Source: Dehalococcoidia bacterium UBA5760 (GTDB taxonomy: Bacteria; Chloroflexota; Dehalococcoidia; Dehalococcoidales; UBA5760). From it: a stretch of 5,396 bases of DNA. The stretch spans positions 10,186 to 15,581 of the forward strand of contig DIFA01000006.1 of the NCBI GenBank assembly GCA_002418895.1, in the 5' to 3' direction. The notes under the pieces were generated by a model. The model saw nothing but the letters and a program-made list of their open reading frames with translations, had not been told where the DNA came from and searched no databases. Position numbers and translations under genes: made by a program. Shown here piece by piece: positions 5,230 through 5,396 of the stretch (position 1 is its first letter; each line of letters begins with the position of its first letter).

Positions 5230-5258
5230 ATTATACTTTTCGGTAAAGGTCCGGTCAA
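5230..5258 (-). promoter_or_regulatory. Distal promoter ahead of tRNA-Arg
   Basis: The minus strand reads TTGACC (5253-5258), a 17-bp spacer, then a perfect TATAAT (5230-5235). It is the best promoter by sequence in this part of the window. Transcription would start near 5223 and give a 5' leader of about 70 nt to be trimmed by RNases. No open frame of note lies between it and the tRNA, so the tRNA is the likely target. Confidence 0.6.
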
Positions 5259-5302
5259 AACAGGCGGCTGCCGACTCTTGAACAGCTCGATAAGCAAGTT
5301 GG

Positions 5303-5341
5303 AAAAACGGGCGGGGCTCACTGGAAGCCTAAATTCCCGCC
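5303..5341 (-). terminator. Terminator-like hairpin of the gene entering from the right edge
   Basis: On the minus strand GGCGG (5337-5341) pairs with CCGCC (5310-5314), and an inner GGCT/AGCC stem closes a 7-nt loop. A 7-nt bulge interrupts the 5' arm. The hairpin is followed by CG and then TTTTT (5303-5307). It lies just upstream of the distal tRNA promoter, a sensible place for transcription of the preceding gene to end. The bulge lowers confidence. Confidence 0.45.
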
Positions 5342-5396
5342 GGGTATTTGGGGGTTGAAGAATCTCTGAAGTTGAGGTCGGATGTCAATAACGGAC
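5318..5396 (-). CDS. Possible 3' end of an unidentified minus-strand gene (partial)
   Basis: Two minus-strand frames are open from the right edge. One ends with TGA at 5320-5318 (tail NPQIPGGNLGFQ), the other with TAG at 5331-5329 (tail SSTPKYPAGI). Third-position base use does not decide between them. The hairpin with a T-run at the same place suggests that one of them is a real gene end. The product cannot be named. Confidence 0.28.
   Translation of the reverse strand, partial: SVIDIRPQLQRFFNPQIPGGNLGFQ

Noticed and set aside
1..5396. CRISPR array, insertion sequence or defence system
   Set aside because: No regularly spaced repeats, transposase, Cas or toxin-antitoxin sequences were seen on either strand.

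Overview
The window is a bacterial chromosomal segment of medium-to-high GC. Nearly everything reads on the minus strand, so transcription runs from right to left. The sigma-70-type promoters, the bacterial tRNA-Arg, the lipoprotein signal on the substrate-binding protein and the unusual GAF / nuclease-like / HPRT fusion would all fit a Chloroflexota (Dehalococcoidia-like) genome. That taxonomic guess is inference only, because no ribosomal or marker gene is present.

Right edge (about 5152-5396): a minus-strand gene of unknown identity probably ends here at a terminator-like hairpin. Two tandem promoters then lead into a tRNA-Arg with anticodon UCG, which is followed by its own short hairpin. 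A clear -10 element next precedes a 486-residue protein that most likely starts at TTG. It combines an N-terminal GAF domain, a middle domain resembling a PD-(D/E)XK nuclease fold, and a C-terminal hypoxanthine/guanine phosphoribosyltransferase. This is the least ordinary gene in the window.

Centre (about 3233-3486): roughly 250 bp with no convincing gene, holding a 10-bp direct repeat.

Left half (138-3232): a compact zinc-uptake locus in the order Fur-family regulator (probably Zur), znuA, znuC, znuB. A near-consensus promoter (TTGACA, 17 bp, TACTAT) precedes the regulator. znuA, znuC and znuB are tightly coupled: 5 bp separate znuA from znuC, and znuC and znuB overlap through ATGA. ZnuA binds zinc outside the membrane, ZnuB forms the channel, ZnuC hydrolyses ATP, and the regulator would shut the locus off when zinc is plentiful. 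Similar imperfect palindromes built on GAAAAC lie in the regulator's leader and in the gap before znuA. They are candidate operators for one regulator acting at both places.

Left edge (1-137): the 3' end of a plus-strand gene converges on znuB, with a 9-bp inverted repeat between the two genes.
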